Shown here: positions 25,271 to 35,812 of the stretch, one piece after another
How the letters are laid out: each line of letters begins with the position of its first letter
How positions within the stretch are numbered: position 1 is the first letter of the stretch
From: Nostocoides sp. F2B08
Lineage (GTDB): Bacteria > Actinomycetota > Actinomycetes > Actinomycetales > Dermatophilaceae
Assembly (NCBI RefSeq): GCF_009184895.1
Contig: NZ_WESE01000002.1
Span: 124,001 to 188,000, forward strand
Reading direction: 5' to 3'
Length of the DNA: 64,000 nucleotides
Position numbers and translations under genes: made by a program
The notes under the pieces: model-generated
Seen by the model: the letters and a program-made list of their open reading frames with translations, nothing else
Database searches by the model: none
What the model was told of the DNA's origin: nothing

Positions 25271-26650
25271 TCAGCGCCGGGACAGCAGGACCACCGACTC
25301 CGTGGCGTCGGCCGTCTGGGGGCGCAGGTCCCAGCCGCGGAAGACCGCGTCCGGCACCATCCCCGCGGAGAGGAAGTCGTCCCTGAAGGCGTGGTAGCCG
25401 TAGTCGTCGTCGAGGCTGAACTCGACGACGGCCCGGCCCTGCGGGGCGAGGCAGAGCGAGATCCGACGGAACACCTCGGTCCGCTCACCGGCGTCCATGT
25501 CGCCGAGCGGAGCCTGGGTCCACACCGCGAGGTCGAAGGGCGCAGTCTCGCCGAGGCGGTCGAGCGACAGTGTCGTGAACCGGGCCGGAACCCAGGCCAC
25601 TCCGCTGGCCTCGGAACTGCCGGCGACCTCGGCGAGCAACTCCTCGGACGGGTCCACGACCATGACGCGGTGTCCGATGGCGCCCAGGTCCCGCGCCAGC
25701 CGACCTGATCCGCAGCCGATGACCAGGACCCGGCCGTGGCCGCCGAGCATGATGTCGACGAGCTTGGCCTCCCGTCCGGTGACGGTGACGCCGGCACCGG
25801 CATCGGTCGACGCCGTCGCCGGGAGGGTGACCTCCCCGACCGGGACGCCCAGAGCGACCGCGACCTCCTGGGCCGAGGTCGGGCGGTCCTTCGGCTCCTT
25901 GGCCAGGCACCGTGAGACGACGTCGAGCAGGTCGGTCGGAACGGCCGAGGGAAGGGTGGGCATGGGCTCCGAGATGTGCGCCAGTGCGGTCGCGACCGGG
26001 GTGTCGAGGTCGAACGGCCGACGTCCGGTCAGCATCTCGTGGGCCACGACCCCGAGGGCGTAGAGATCGCTGGCCGGCGTCGCCGCGCGGCCGAGTGCCT
26101 GCTCCGGGCTCAGGTAGTGCGGAGTCCCGAGCATCTCCCCGGTCCGGGTCAGGCCGGTCGACCCGGTGGCCCGCGCGATGCCGAAGTCGGTCAGCTTGAC
26201 GACACCGTCGGCGGTGAGCATGACGTTGGCAGGCTTCACGTCACGGTGCACGACTCCGGCCTCGTGGGCGGCGTGCAGCGCGAGGGCCATCTGCCCGACG
26301 ATGGAGCGCGCCTCGACGACGTCGAAGCCCCCGCGGTCGCGGATGGCCGCCGACAGGGGAACGCCCTCGACGAACTCCATGACGAGGTAGGCGATGCCGT
26401 CGTGGCTGCCGTAGTCGAAGAGAGTGGCGATGTTGTGGTGCGAGAGGCCTGCCGTGAGCATCGCCTCCTCGCGGAAGCGCTGGGCGAACACCGGCTCGTT
26501 GGTGCTGTCCGGTCGCATGATCTTGACGGCGACGACCCGACCGAGCACCTCGTCGCGGGCTCGCCACACGTCACCCATTCCGCCGTGGGCGACGAACGTC
26601 TCGAGCAGGTACCGGTCGCCGAGGAGGTATCCCTCATTGAAGCGTTTCAC
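25271..26650 (-). CDS. Serine/threonine protein kinase fused to a SAM methyltransferase domain
   Basis: 459 residues, GTG start with GAGGA 5 nt upstream. Residues 1-265 form a complete Hanks-type kinase: glycine loop AHGGMGDVW, Lys 43 (VAVK), HRDVKPANV (135-143), DFG (155-157), GTPHYLSPEQ. Instead of the usual transmembrane helix and PASTA repeats, residues 295-459 form a class I methyltransferase: VLVIGCGSGRLARDLG (motif I), MVVDPS (Asp after beta2) and FDLAVW. No membrane segment is visible, so it is cytoplasmic. It lies 99 bp after hspR on the same strand. A fusion by sequencing error is unlikely because one frame runs through both domains. Confidence 0.88.
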   Translation of the reverse strand: MKRFNEGYLLGDRYLLETFVAHGGMGDVWRARDEVLGRVVAVKIMRPDSTNEPVFAQRFREEAMLTAGLSHHNIATLFDYGSHDGIAYLVMEFVEGVPLSAAIRDRGGFDVVEARSIVGQMALALHAAHEAGVVHRDVKPANVMLTADGVVKLTDFGIARATGSTGLTRTGEMLGTPHYLSPEQALGRAATPASDLYALGVVAHEMLTGRRPFDLDTPVATALAHISEPMPTLPSAVPTDLLDVVSRCLAKEPKDRPTSAQEVAVALGVPVGEVTLPATASTDAGAGVTVTGREAKLVDIMLGGHGRVLVIGCGSGRLARDLGAIGHRVMVVDPSEELLAEVAGSSEASGVAWVPARFTTLSLDRLGETAPFDLAVWTQAPLGDMDAGERTEVFRRISLCLAPQGRAVVEFSLDDDYGYHAFRDDFLSAGMVPDAVFRGWDLRPQTADATESVVLLSRR

Positions 26651-26749
26651 AGGGTCCTCAGATCAGGCATGGACCCAGCATAATCGCAGATCAGAGGGTG
26701 TCTGGCGTCACACTGACCCGCTCGCGCACGACGCGTCCGTCCAGTGCGC

Positions 26750-27214
26750 TCAGTCGGGCCAGTGGCGACCGCTGGGGTCCCACAGCACGAGGGCCCGGGA
26801 CTGGCGCCGCCGGGGCCGCTCGCCGGGCCGCGTCGCATAGACGTCACCCGAGGGCGAGACGGAGAAGATCCGGTGCGTATGCGGTGCTCGCGCTGCCCGA
26901 AGCTGCTCACCGAGGTCCGCGAGCCGCTCCTCGAGCTCGGCGACCCGCTGTTCGAGCTCGAGGATGCGGGCGATGCCGGGGAGGCTGACGCCTTCCTGGG
27001 ACAGCCGCTGGATCTCTCGGAGCTGGCTGACGTCGCGGCTGGAGTAGCGCCTACCCCCACCGCGCGTGCGGGACGGAGTCACGAGGCCGATCCGGTCGTA
27101 CTGGCGAAGGGTCTGGGCGTGCATTCCGGCCAGCTCGGCCGCGACGGAGATGACGAAGACGGGCGTCTCGTCGTCCGGGTCGAAGGACGAGGCGGTGAAG
27201 CGCAGCGGAGTCAT
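26750..27214 (-). CDS. hspR: Heat-shock repressor HspR (MerR family)
   Basis: 154 residues. MerR-type winged helix: VFVISVAAELAGMHAQTLRQ, YDRIGLVTPSRTRGGGRRYS, then a coiled-coil dimerisation helix ILELEQRVAELEERLADLGE. Last gene of dnaK-grpE-dnaJ-hspR, the standard actinobacterial order. HspR with DnaK as co-repressor binds HAIR sites; three such sites are seen here (two before dnaK, one before clpB). The C-terminus carries a basic tail (RPGERPRRRQSR). Nine bases separate it from dnaJ. Confidence 0.95.
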   Translation of the reverse strand: MTPLRFTASSFDPDDETPVFVISVAAELAGMHAQTLRQYDRIGLVTPSRTRGGGRRYSSRDVSQLREIQRLSQEGVSLPGIARILELEQRVAELEERLADLGEQLRAARAPHTHRIFSVSPSGDVYATRPGERPRRRQSRALVLWDPSGRHWPD

Positions 27215-27223
27215 GGCACGCTC

Positions 27224-28270
27224 CTACCGACGGGCCCTCTCGGCGAGCTCGGCACGCGGGTCGGTGTCGCCGAGCTGCTGGTGCAGGGTCTCCAACGTTG
27301 CCCTGGCCTCGTCGGAGAGCTCCGTCGGTACGGTGACGACGACCTTGACGAGGAGGTCGCCACTGCCCCGGGTCGACGCCACCCCGCGACCCTTGACGCG
27401 CAGGACGCGACCGCTCGGGGTTCCGGCGGGGATCTTGACGCGCACCGACCCACCGTCGAGGGTCGGCACAGCGACGGTGGCCCCGAGAGCCGCCTCGTGG
27501 AACGTCACGGGTAGGTCGATCGTCAGGTTGTCCCCGTCGCGACCGAACACCGGGTGTTTCTCGACCGACACCTTGAGGAGCAGGTCGCCGCGGTCCGCGC
27601 CCGGATCACCCCGCTCACCCTTGCCCCGAACCCGGATGGTCTGGCCGTCCTTGACGCCGGCGGGGATGCGCGTGGTGACCGTCTCCCCACTGCCGGTGCG
27701 CAGGGTGACGGTCGAACCCTCGACGGCGTCGCGGAACGCGAGCGTCGTGCGCGCCTCGACGTCGTGGCCCTTGCGGGGACCGCGGGGGGCTCCGTAGGCG
27801 TCGAACCCTCCGGGTGGCGCGCCCGCCCGCTGCGCCGCACCGCCGCCGAACATCTGGGCGAGGATGTCGTTGATGTCGGCCCCTTGCGCACCCTGGGCGC
27901 CGCCGCCGTAGGCGGGGCCGCCCGTCGAGAAGCGCACCCGGGACCCACCGCCCCCTCCGCCGAAGGCGGAGAAGATGTCCTCGAACCCGCCCGTACCGCC
28001 GCCGGGGCCGCCGGCCGTGAAGCGCGCGCCGCCGCGCACCATCTGCCGGATGGCGTCGTACTCCTTGCGCTGCTCCTTGTCGGAGAGCACGGAGTGGGCC
28101 TCACCGACGTCCTTGAACTTCTGCTCGGCCGCGGCATCCCCGGGGTTCTTGTCCGGGTGGTACTGGCGGGCGAGCTTGCGGTAGGCCTTCTTGATCTGTG
28201 CCTCGTCGGCGTCGGACGAGACGCCGAGGATCGCGTAGAAGTCCTTGTCGAGCCAGTCCTGACTCGCCAT
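27224..28270 (-). CDS. dnaJ: DnaJ-family co-chaperone without zinc finger (CbpA type)
   Basis: 348 residues. J-domain at 8-75 with the HPD motif (YHPDKN), a Gly/Phe-rich linker (80-160, GGGGGG and GGPGGG stretches), then two beta-sandwich substrate domains from about 165 (DVEARTTLAFRDAVEGSTVT). The CxxCxGxG zinc-binding repeats are absent, so this is a class B/CbpA-like protein occupying the dnaJ place of the operon. It stimulates DnaK ATPase. It follows grpE by 45 bp. Confidence 0.93.
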   Translation of the reverse strand: MASQDWLDKDFYAILGVSSDADEAQIKKAYRKLARQYHPDKNPGDAAAEQKFKDVGEAHSVLSDKEQRKEYDAIRQMVRGGARFTAGGPGGGTGGFEDIFSAFGGGGGGSRVRFSTGGPAYGGGAQGAQGADINDILAQMFGGGAAQRAGAPPGGFDAYGAPRGPRKGHDVEARTTLAFRDAVEGSTVTLRTGSGETVTTRIPAGVKDGQTIRVRGKGERGDPGADRGDLLLKVSVEKHPVFGRDGDNLTIDLPVTFHEAALGATVAVPTLDGGSVRVKIPAGTPSGRVLRVKGRGVASTRGSGDLLVKVVVTVPTELSDEARATLETLHQQLGDTDPRAELAERARR

Positions 28271-28315
28271 CGGCGTCTCCTCCTCTCGTCAGCGAACGAA
28301 CAGCACGGACATCGG

Positions 28316-28995
28316 TCAGCTCGGGTCGGCGACGGACACCCGGGCGGGCCGGATGACCCGTTGCCCTGTACGGTAACCCGGCTGGAGGACCTGGACGATC
28401 GTCGTGGCGGACGCGTCGACCGGCGTGATCGACCCGTCCCACTCGGCGTGGAGCAGGGCCTCGTGAACCACCGGGTCGAACGCCTCGCCCGGCGCGCCGT
28501 ACCGCTCGAGCCCGAACTTGCCGAGGCTGTTCTCCAGCTTCTCCGCGATCGAGGCGAACGGGCCGTCGGCCAGGTCGCCGTGCTCGCGCGCCGCGTGGAT
28601 GTCGTCGAGGACCGGCAGGAGCGAGTCGAGCACGTCGGCGATGACCCGCTCCTGGACCAAGGCGCGGTCGCGGTCGACCCGCCGCTTGTAGTTGACGTAC
28701 TCCGCCTGCAGGCGCTGCAGGTCGGCCAGACGCTCTCGCGCCACGAGCGTGTCGGGGTGCTCGCCTGCGGTGCCGTCATCCGACCCGGCGCCGACCGAGT
28801 CGTTGACGGCCTCGGTGTTCGCGTCGTCGACGACCTCGCCCGTGACCGGCTCCTGGAGGGCCGGAGACTCGTCGACCACCTCGATAGGCGGAACCTCCTG
28901 GGCCTCGGCCGCCCCCGGGTCCGGGGTCACCTCGTCGGCGACCCCGGCACCCGGCTCGTTCGCGGCGCCCGCGGTCGTGTCGTCGGGACGCTCGG

Positions 28996-28999
<4 letters not shown>
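28316..28999 (-). CDS. grpE: Nucleotide exchange factor GrpE
   Basis: 227 residues. A disordered acidic N-terminal ~85 residues precedes the GrpE helix ([20 protein letters not shown]) and the beta domain ([38 protein letters not shown]). It releases ADP from DnaK. The GTG start overlaps the dnaK stop by 4 nt (GTGA), so translation is coupled. Confidence 0.95.
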
Positions 29000-30897
<1,898 letters not shown>

Positions 30898-30918
30898 GAG
30901 TGGGTTCTCCTTTGAGAA

Positions 30919-30939
30919 GTTGAGTTGGCTGCACTCAAG
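30919..30939. promoter_or_regulatory. HAIR element 1 (HspR operator) upstream of dnaK
   Basis: GTTGAGT and ACTCAAG flank a 7-bp spacer, one mismatch to the perfect CTTGAGT-N7-ACTCAAG consensus. It begins 22 bp before the dnaK start codon. Confidence 0.88.
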
Positions 30940-30981
30940 TTAGGCGGTGTCCGGTATGCGGTGCAAACCGGAGCGGTCGAA

Positions 30982-31002
30982 CTTGCGTCCGTGAGACTCA
31001 AC
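30982..31002. promoter_or_regulatory. HAIR element 2 upstream of dnaK and the MhuD-like gene
   Basis: CTTGCGT and ACTCAAC flank a 7-bp spacer. Two arm positions differ from consensus. It lies 44 bp before the divergent MhuD-like start at 31046, so HspR may affect both genes. Confidence 0.7.
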
Positions 31003-31045
31003 TTTGACCGGGCCTGCACCTATTCCCGAGGGTGATGATGGACCC

Positions 31046-31393
31046 ATGACAGTCGTGAAGATCAACGCCATCACCGTGGGACCCGACAGCGGGGATGAGC
31101 TCGCCCGGCGCTTCGCTGCCCGGGCGGGTGCCGTCGACGGACAGGACGGCTTCGAGGGCTTCGAGCTCCTTCGACCCACCGACGACCGTCTCACCTGGCT
31201 CGTCGTGACCCGCTGGCGCGACGAGGAGTCGTTCCGGGCGTGGGTGTCCTCCCGCGACTTCGGCGCCGCCCACGGCGATCGGGCCCGCACGGCGCCCGGC
31301 GACCACGGGGCGCAGGGTGAGCGTCCCGAGGGCGCGAAGCCGCCGGTGGGGCTGAGCGCCGAGCTGTGGGGCTACGAGGTCGTCGACCTCTGA
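31046..31393 (+). CDS. MhuD-like haem-degrading monooxygenase
   Basis: 115 residues, an antibiotic-biosynthesis-monooxygenase fold protein. It closely follows mycobacterial MhuD: VVKINAITV (N7), GFEGFELLRP, VVTRW (W57) and AAHGDRA (H76, the haem-ligand position), ending in a YEVVDL strand. MhuD cleaves haem to mycobilin and releases iron in the cytoplasm. A Gly/Pro-rich insert (about 82-102) is longer than in MhuD. It is divergent from dnaK across a 148-bp region with two HAIRs. A GATGAT box 6 nt before the ATG may be a weak leaderless -10. Confidence 0.78.
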   Translation: MTVVKINAITVGPDSGDELARRFAARAGAVDGQDGFEGFELLRPTDDRLTWLVVTRWRDEESFRAWVSSRDFGAAHGDRARTAPGDHGAQGERPEGAKPPVGLSAELWGYEVVDL

Positions 31394-31411
31394 CGCACGC
31401 CGCGACGAGGC

Positions 31412-31438
31412 GCATCTGCCGCGGTCCAGCGCAGATGC
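31412..31438. repeat. Inverted repeat after the MhuD-like gene
   Basis: GCATCTGC (31412-31419) and GCAGATGC (31431-31438) are exact reverse complements with an 11-nt loop, just after the stop codon. Confidence 0.5.
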
Positions 31439-31454
31439 CGCAGCTACAAACGGC

Positions 31455-31476
31455 CGCCGCAGCAATTTCTGCGGCG
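31455..31476 (+). terminator. Hairpin after the MhuD-like gene
   Basis: CGCCGCAG pairs with CTGCGGCG across the loop CAATTT, an 8-bp perfect stem without a U-tract. Together with the repeat just upstream it probably ends the transcript. Confidence 0.55.
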
Positions 31477-31547
31477 TGAGCGCTCATCTGCGCCCGCTGC
31501 GCAGTTCCGCGTCACCTCCGCACACGGCGCACCCGGCACCGACCGGC

Positions 31548-31553
31548 TACCGT
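31548..31553 (+). promoter_or_regulatory. -10 box (TACCGT), leaderless start of the rhodanese gene
   Basis: TACCGT ends 6 nt before the ATG at 31560. Confidence 0.5.
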
Positions 31554-31559
31554 CGTCGC

Positions 31560-31982
31560 ATGACATCGCGACGACCAGGTGAGCCCCTCGCCCGCAGCTC
31601 AGCCCGGCTCGTCGAAGAGGCCGCCCACCAGGTGACGGCGCTGCCGCCCGAACGTGTCGCCGAGCTTCTCGACGACCCCGACCACCTCGTCGTCGACATC
31701 CGCGACCCTCGCGAGCTGGAGCGCGAGGGGATGGTGCCCGGCGCATACCGGGCCCCGCGGGGCATGCTCGAGTTCTGGGTCGACCCGGAGAGTCCCTACT
31801 ACAAGCCCGCGCTCGACGACGGCCGCACGTTGGTCCTCTACTGCGGCAGCGCCTGGCGCTCGGCCCTCGCGGCCAAGGCCTTGGTCGAGATGGGGCGCGA
31901 GGACGTCGTGCACCTCGAGGGCGGCTTCACCGCCTGGCGGGCTGCGGGCCTGCCGGTGGAGACGTACACACCCCGGCGCTAG
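31560..31982 (+). CDS. Cytoplasmic rhodanese-like sulfurtransferase
   Basis: 140 residues, single rhodanese domain: LVVDIRDPRELEREGMVPGA, an inserted loop RGMLEFWVDPESPYYKP typical of a widespread single-domain group, and the active-site loop YCGSAWRS with catalytic Cys. No signal peptide, so it acts inside the cell on an unknown acceptor. It converges on the CNNM/CorC gene with no base between the two stops. Confidence 0.88.
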   Translation: MTSRRPGEPLARSSARLVEEAAHQVTALPPERVAELLDDPDHLVVDIRDPRELEREGMVPGAYRAPRGMLEFWVDPESPYYKPALDDGRTLVLYCGSAWRSALAAKALVEMGREDVVHLEGGFTAWRAAGLPVETYTPRR

Positions 31983-33302
31983 CTAGCCCTCGCGGTCGCC
32001 CGTCTCCGCCTCTGCCTCGGCCTGCCCCGACCCGGGCACGGTCGTGTGCACCCGGACCAGGTCGATGCGCCGCCCGTCGAGCTCGAGCACCTCGAGCACC
32101 CGATCGTCCCAGCGCACCGTGTCCCCCACCTCGGCCAGTCGCCCGAGGCGTTCGAGGATGAAGCCGCCGAGGGTGTCGAAGTTGCCCTCGGGCAGCTCCT
32201 CGCCGAATACCCGCTCGGCATCCGCCCGGCCGAGGAGCCCGGGCACCTCGTTGTCCTCCATCGTCGTGCTCGTCTGGATCTCGTGCAGGTCGTATTCGTC
32301 CCGGATCTGCCCGACGAACTCCTCGAGCACGTCCTCGATCGTGACGATGCCGTCGGTTCCGCCGTACTCGTCGACGACGATCGCCAGGTGGTTGTTCTCG
32401 CCCTGCATCTCGCTCAGCGCGCTGAGGACCGGCTTGCTCCCGGGGAAGAACACAGTGGGTCGGATGAGGTCACCCACAACCCGCGCGTCGACCGGCGGGG
32501 TGAGGAGGTCGCGCACATGGAGGAAGCCGAGGATGTGGTCGGTGTCCTCCCCCGTGATCGGATACCTCGAGTGCTCCCGCTCGGTGACGTAGTGCCGGGC
32601 GTCGTCGATCGGCAGGGCGGCGTCGATGAAGTCCACCTCGGTCCGCGGGGTCATCACCTCGTCCACGGTTCGCTCGCCGACGGAGAGCATCCCGACCACC
32701 ATGTCGCGCTCCTTCTCGCTGAGCGACTCGTGCTCGGCGACGAGGGACCGCAGCTCCTCGGGCCCGATGTCCTCGCGCTGGGCGTGCGGGTCCTGGCCGA
32801 GCAGCCGCACGACCGCGTTCGTGGAGACGGACAGCAGCCAGATGACCGGGCGCAGGAGACCGGCCAGGAGGTCGAGCGGCCGGGCGAGCAGGAGCGAGGT
32901 GCGCTCCGCGGCCATGAGTGCGAGCCGTTTGGGCACGAGCTCACCGAGGACGAGGGAGAGGTAGGCGATGACCAGGGTCGTCGCGACGAAGGCGACGGCA
33001 TAGGCGGAGCCCTCCGCCATACCCACCCCCTCGAGGCCGCCCGCGACCACGGGCGCGATCTGCGCCGCACCGAAGGACGCCGAGAAGAACCCGGCGAGGG
33101 TGACCCCGACCTGGACTGCCGAGAGGAAGCGGTTCGAGTCGCCGGCCAGGCGGGCGACGGTTTCGCCGGCCCGCCCCCGGTCGGCCAGGCCGCGGATCTG
33201 GCTCTCGCGCAGTGACACCAGCGCGATCTCGGAGGCGGCGAAGACGCCGCCGATCAGGATGAAGACGAGGACAAGGGCGATGTTGGCCCATAAGGAGTCC
33301 AC
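31983..33302 (-). CDS. CNNM/CorC (hemolysin-like) family transporter
   Basis: 439 residues from a GTG start preceded by AAAGG 7 nt upstream. An N-terminal DUF21/CNNM membrane domain (about four helices, residues 1-190; ASEIALVSLRESQI, GELVPKRLAL), two CBS domains (about 210-330; VMTPRTEVDFIDAALPID, VVDEYGGTDGIVTIEDVLEE) and a C-terminal CorC/HlyC FAD-like domain. Homologues move Mg2+ or Co2+. The acidic tail is GQAEAEAETGDREG. Confidence 0.92.
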   Translation of the reverse strand: MDSLWANIALVLVFILIGGVFAASEIALVSLRESQIRGLADRGRAGETVARLAGDSNRFLSAVQVGVTLAGFFSASFGAAQIAPVVAGGLEGVGMAEGSAYAVAFVATTLVIAYLSLVLGELVPKRLALMAAERTSLLLARPLDLLAGLLRPVIWLLSVSTNAVVRLLGQDPHAQREDIGPEELRSLVAEHESLSEKERDMVVGMLSVGERTVDEVMTPRTEVDFIDAALPIDDARHYVTEREHSRYPITGEDTDHILGFLHVRDLLTPPVDARVVGDLIRPTVFFPGSKPVLSALSEMQGENNHLAIVVDEYGGTDGIVTIEDVLEEFVGQIRDEYDLHEIQTSTTMEDNEVPGLLGRADAERVFGEELPEGNFDTLGGFILERLGRLAEVGDTVRWDDRVLEVLELDGRRIDLVRVHTTVPGSGQAEAEAETGDREG

Positions 33303-33422
33303 TGTCGGACCTTTCGGAGTGCGCGGGGCGGGCGCGCCCGCCGGGCGTGAGGGTGAGGACGATCCTCGCACATGCGCTCCGGCCCCTGACGCCACCGCGT
33401 GGAGGCGCTGCCGGTCGGACGG

Positions 33423-34586
33423 CTACACCGAGGCGGCCTGCCGGGCGGCGGGAGCGGGGACCGGGACGGTCCGGATCAGTCCACTCATCGCGATGAGGGA
33501 GATCGCGGTCGCCACGAGGAGCACGCGGGCGCCGAGGATCTCCGCGAGCGGCGGTGCGACCAGCGATCCGGCCAGCGCGGCGCCGACCATCACGGTGTCC
33601 CCGAGCCCGAAGACACTTGCACGGCTGTCGTCCGGGATGAGCCCCTGGAGGTGACGGGTCGCGTTGCCCTCCGCGTGCACCGCCGCTGCCCCGATGACGC
33701 CGAGCGCCGGGAGCGCGGCGAGGACGGCCGGAGCGAGCCCGAGCAGGACGATGCCGCCGGACATCAGGGCCAGACCGCACAGGGTCCGACGGACCGGACC
33801 TCGCCCGAGCCGGAGGAGGAGGGGTGCGCCCAGAGCCCCGAAGCCGAGCACTGCGGTCCCGATCCCGAATGCGGCCTCGGTGCTCCACGGAGCGGCCCAG
33901 TCGCCGGTCGCCATCGGCAGCAGGGTGATCCCCACCCCCGCGAGGACGAAGTTGATCATGGCGAGCAGCCCCAGCGTCCGTCTCGCCTGCGAACTGGCGG
34001 CCAGCACCGCGTGCCATCCGGTCCGGCCCCGCCGGGCCGTCCCACTCGGCGCGGGAAGGTCGACCCCGCGCATGACGACCACCGCGATCGCGGTCGCCCC
34101 GGTCGCCAGCGGGATGACGAGCCCGGGCACGCCCAGCAGGAGCCCGCCGACCGCGGGCCCGACGACGAAGCTGCACACCTCGATCGTCACGAGCCATTCG
34201 GTGCTGCGCGCCCGCGCCCCGGGCACCGCCGGGAGTCCCGCCACGAGCGCGGGGTATGCGGGGGTCGCCACCGCCACGACCAGCGCACTGAGGAGCACAG
34301 CGAGTCCGAGGAGGTCTGCCCACAGCGCGACGCCGCTGGCTGCGAGGAGGACGACCCTCGCGACGAGCGTGCCCATCACGATTCGCGAGCGCGAGAACCG
34401 GTCGGCGAAGTGCCCGACCCACCACGAGCAGAGCACGTAGGGGGCCATCCGCGCGGCTCCCGCCACGCCGAGCCACCATGCGGACCCGGTCCCCGCCCAC
34501 ACGGCGGCGAGCAGCAGCGGCCATGCGGCACCCATCGCCGTCGCGGCCAACGCATGGCTGACGAGGATCCGGGTCGGCGCCCTCAT
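33423..34586 (-). CDS. MFS transporter
   Basis: 387 residues, about 12 transmembrane helices. The motif A-like loop is WWVGHFADRFSRSRIVMGT after helix 2, and PAYPALVAGLPAV resembles the EntS/MDR-type MFS branch. It probably exports a small molecule. It begins 5 bp after the PLP decarboxylase gene on the same strand; an exporter paired with a decarboxylase could export the resulting amine, but that is inference. Confidence 0.85.
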   Translation of the reverse strand: MRAPTRILVSHALAATAMGAAWPLLLAAVWAGTGSAWWLGVAGAARMAPYVLCSWWVGHFADRFSRSRIVMGTLVARVVLLAASGVALWADLLGLAVLLSALVVAVATPAYPALVAGLPAVPGARARSTEWLVTIEVCSFVVGPAVGGLLLGVPGLVIPLATGATAIAVVVMRGVDLPAPSGTARRGRTGWHAVLAASSQARRTLGLLAMINFVLAGVGITLLPMATGDWAAPWSTEAAFGIGTAVLGFGALGAPLLLRLGRGPVRRTLCGLALMSGGIVLLGLAPAVLAALPALGVIGAAAVHAEGNATRHLQGLIPDDSRASVFGLGDTVMVGAALAGSLVAPPLAEILGARVLLVATAISLIAMSGLIRTVPVPAPAARQAASV

Positions 34587-34591
34587 CGGGG

Positions 34592-35758
34592 TCAGACCAC
34601 CTGACCGACGAGGGTGGTCGGCAACGGATCGAACCCGTTGAAGCCGACGGTCGAGTAGCAGGTCGAGTATGCCCCGGCGCAGTCGATCCGGACCTCGTCC
34701 CCCTCGGCCAGCGCGAGCGGGAGCATCCGCGGCTCGTTCTGGTAGAGGACGTCCGCGCTGTCACACGTCGGCCCTGCGACGACGCACGGCCCGACGGGAC
34801 CTCCGTCGCGACTGGTCCGCAGCGGATAGCGAATTGCCTCCTCGAGGGTCTCGACGAGCCCGGTGAAGACGCCGCAGTCGAGGAACACCCACCGGGTGCC
34901 GCCCCGGTCGACGACCTCCACGACCGACGTCACGACGGTGCCGGCCTCACCGACGATGCCCCGCCCCGGCTCGATCAGCGTCCGCGGCAGGTCCGAGCCG
35001 AACGACGCCCGCAGCGCCGTCCGGATCGCCGACGCATAGTCGGCGACGGCCGGCTCGTCACCGGCGAGTCGGGCGGGGAATCCGCCACCCAGGTCGAGCA
35101 GCCACGGCCGCAGCCCGTAGGCGCGCAGGCCGGCGAACACGCGGGCGGACGCCGCGACGGGTGTCGCCCAGGCGCCCGGGTCGCGCTGCTGGCTGCCGAC
35201 GTGGAAGGAGACCCCGGCGGGGTCGAGCCCGAGATGGGCGGCCAGGAGCAGGATGTCGAGGGCCTCGGCGGTCGAGACGCCGTACTTGCGAGACAGCGGC
35301 CAGTCCGATCCCGCCCCGCTCGTCACGAGCCGGCACAGCACCGAGGACCCCGGTGCCGCCTGCGCGACCTTGCGCGTCTCCTGCGGTGAGTCGACGACGA
35401 ACAGGCTGACGCCGAGCGCGGCCGCCTCGACGATGTCGGAGCGACGCTTGACCGGGTTGGAGTACACGAGGGTCTCCGGCTGCGCTCCGGCAGCCAGGGC
35501 GGCCTTCACCTCGGCCGGGCTCGCCACGTCGAACCGGCATCCGGCCTGGTGCAGGGACCGCAGCAGGACGGGATGCGGGTTGGCCTTGACGGCGTAGTGC
35601 ACACCCGTCCCGGGCAGGGCATCGGCCAGGGCGGAGAAGGCGCCGACCGCCGCGTGGACGTCCAGCTCGAGCCGGGGGGTGGAGGTGACGGGACGCGGCG
35701 CGGTGGGGTCGGTCGGTTCGGCGGAGGCGTGGACCTCCTCTACTGTCGGCAGACTCAT
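34592..35758 (-). CDS. PLP-dependent ornithine/diaminopimelate-type decarboxylase (alanine-racemase fold)
   Basis: 388 residues. The PLP Lys is in VHYAVKANPHP, the phosphate loop is DLGGGFP and EPGRGIVGEAG, the active-site Cys/Asp is in PTCDSADV, and the C-terminal AYSTCYSTVGFNGF matches eukaryotic-type ornithine decarboxylases (with Tyr and Phe lining the site). The CDSAD and FNGF motifs favour ornithine or another basic amino acid over diaminopimelate. It should make putrescine or a related amine. The ATG at 35758 was chosen; a GTG two codons earlier is possible. Confidence 0.87.
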   Translation of the reverse strand: MSLPTVEEVHASAEPTDPTAPRPVTSTPRLELDVHAAVGAFSALADALPGTGVHYAVKANPHPVLLRSLHQAGCRFDVASPAEVKAALAAGAQPETLVYSNPVKRRSDIVEAAALGVSLFVVDSPQETRKVAQAAPGSSVLCRLVTSGAGSDWPLSRKYGVSTAEALDILLLAAHLGLDPAGVSFHVGSQQRDPGAWATPVAASARVFAGLRAYGLRPWLLDLGGGFPARLAGDEPAVADYASAIRTALRASFGSDLPRTLIEPGRGIVGEAGTVVTSVVEVVDRGGTRWVFLDCGVFTGLVETLEEAIRYPLRTSRDGGPVGPCVVAGPTCDSADVLYQNEPRMLPLALAEGDEVRIDCAGAYSTCYSTVGFNGFDPLPTTLVGQVV

Positions 35759-35812
35759 GCCCACAAGGAGGCAGCGGGAGGGCTTCCTGATACCTCCCCG
35801 GGCTCGGGATGG

